DNA of 6,414 nt, from the NCBI GenBank assembly GCA_947490035.1, contig CANLGS010000259.1, positions 1 to 6,414 of the forward strand. The letters are read 5' to 3'. Shown one piece after another: positions 6,141 to 6,414 of the stretch. Under the pieces are notes generated by a model. The model ran no database searches. It saw nothing but the letters and a program-made list of their open reading frames with translations, and was not told the origin of the DNA. Made by a program: the position numbers and the translations under genes. The stretch is from Gemmataceae bacterium. GTDB lineage: Bacteria > Planctomycetota > Planctomycetia > Gemmatales > Gemmataceae. The number at the start of each line of letters is the position of its first letter. Position 1 is the first letter of the stretch.

Positions 6141-6250
6141 GAGGCGTGTCCTTTCGGGGTAGGCGCGAACCTGTCGCGGTTCAGTGTATCATTCCTGGGA
6201 GTTGGAAGTACACCGGCGGGCTGACGCCGCGCCGCTCGCGAGGGCGCGAA
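6141..6250. other. Divergent intergenic region between the propeller and HNH genes
   Basis: A 110-bp space between divergently read genes, so it should carry promoters for both. An A/T-rich patch at about 6180-6210 includes TATCAT (6187-6192, plus strand), five of six matches to a -10 consensus, but no matching -35 is found. On the minus strand the same patch gives TACACT, only four of six. Promoter positions remain uncertain. Confidence 0.4.
6149..6154 (-). promoter_or_regulatory. Ribosome binding site of the propeller gene
   Basis: The minus strand reads AAAGGA, 8 nt before the ATG at 6140. It supports a start that gives an unusually short leader peptide. Confidence 0.6.
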
Positions 6251-6414
6251 ATGCACGAAGACAAACCGACGCCGTGCGGCCTGTGCGGTCGCGGGTTCGA
6301 CACGTCCGATCTCACGCAACACCACTGCCTCCCGAAGTCGAAGGGCGGCACCAGCGACGACGTGGCGCTGATCTGTTCGCAGTGCCACGGCATGATCCAC
6401 GCGACCTACACCAA
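6251..6414 (+). CDS. HNH endonuclease family protein, N-terminal 54 residues (cut by window end)
   Basis: The 5' part of a gene that continues past the window. The ATG at 6251 has a GAGGG site (6240-6244) 6 nt upstream. A CGLC pair (Cys9, Cys12) and a CSQCH pair (Cys42, Cys45) form a likely zinc site, and between them lies QHHCLPKSKGG, the His-His/Pro-Lys-Gly-Gly core of HNH nucleases. His46 and His50 (CHGMIH) complete the motif. The residue aligning with the central Asn of classical HNH enzymes appears to be Asp37, as in several small HNH families whose end reads CHRQIHALFTN; here it reads CHGMIHATYT. Such proteins cut DNA with a metal ion and occur as free-standing nucleases, in phages and in defence islands. 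The target and the downstream partner are unknown because the gene is truncated. Confidence 0.85.
   Translation, partial: MHEDKPTPCGLCGRGFDTSDLTQHHCLPKSKGGTSDDVALICSQCHGMIHATYT

Noticed and set aside
6187..6192. TATCAT as a -10 promoter box for the HNH gene
   Set aside because: No -35 element at 16-18 bp spacing; kept only as a remark in the intergenic entry.
4893..6224. 443-codon plus-strand open frame opposite the propeller gene
   Set aside because: Low-complexity Arg/Val/Ala-rich antisense translation that crosses the large hairpin; the minus strand encodes six recognisable PD40 repeats.

Overview
The window is GC-rich DNA, with coding regions using mostly G or C at third codon positions. 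It most likely comes from a planctomycete, probably of the Gemmata group. The main evidence is an 841-residue secreted protein combining a c-type-cytochrome-like domain, DUF1549 and DUF1553, an architecture largely restricted to the Planctomycetes and relatives. The genus is inference.

Four complete genes lie on the minus strand and one truncated gene on the plus strand. Reading the minus strand from the right: (1) 6140-5106 encodes a short-leader, six-blade PD40/TolB-type beta-propeller and ends 7 nt before a near-perfect 23-bp inverted repeat (5051-5099). (2) After a 230-bp gap, 4875-2350 encodes the large protein with two heme-type motifs, CX4CH and CX2CH. It is followed by a 14-bp hairpin (2296-2327) that looks like its terminator. 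(3) A 556-bp stretch (1794-2349) has no convincing gene, a clear drop in GC, and two doubtful small ORFs. (4) 1793-1197 encodes an exported coiled-coil and proline-rich protein. Its stop codon overlaps the start of 1200-7, a membrane-anchored papain-like cysteine peptidase with an intact Gln/Cys/His/Asn set. At the right edge, diverging from the propeller gene, the first 54 codons of a small HNH nuclease begin at 6251.

Two themes emerge. The propeller and the DUF1549/DUF1553 protein are both predicted to be exported and are co-oriented, and may share an envelope process, but a strong hairpin separates them and no DUF1501 partner gene is visible. The coiled-coil protein and the peptidase form a tight ATGA-overlapping pair and probably act together at the envelope; this is the most plausible little-described unit here. 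A GC-rich palindrome also sits inside the signal-peptide coding region of the large gene, which suggests a mobile palindromic repeat that became part of the coding sequence. No tRNA, rRNA, CRISPR array, insertion sequence or origin was seen.
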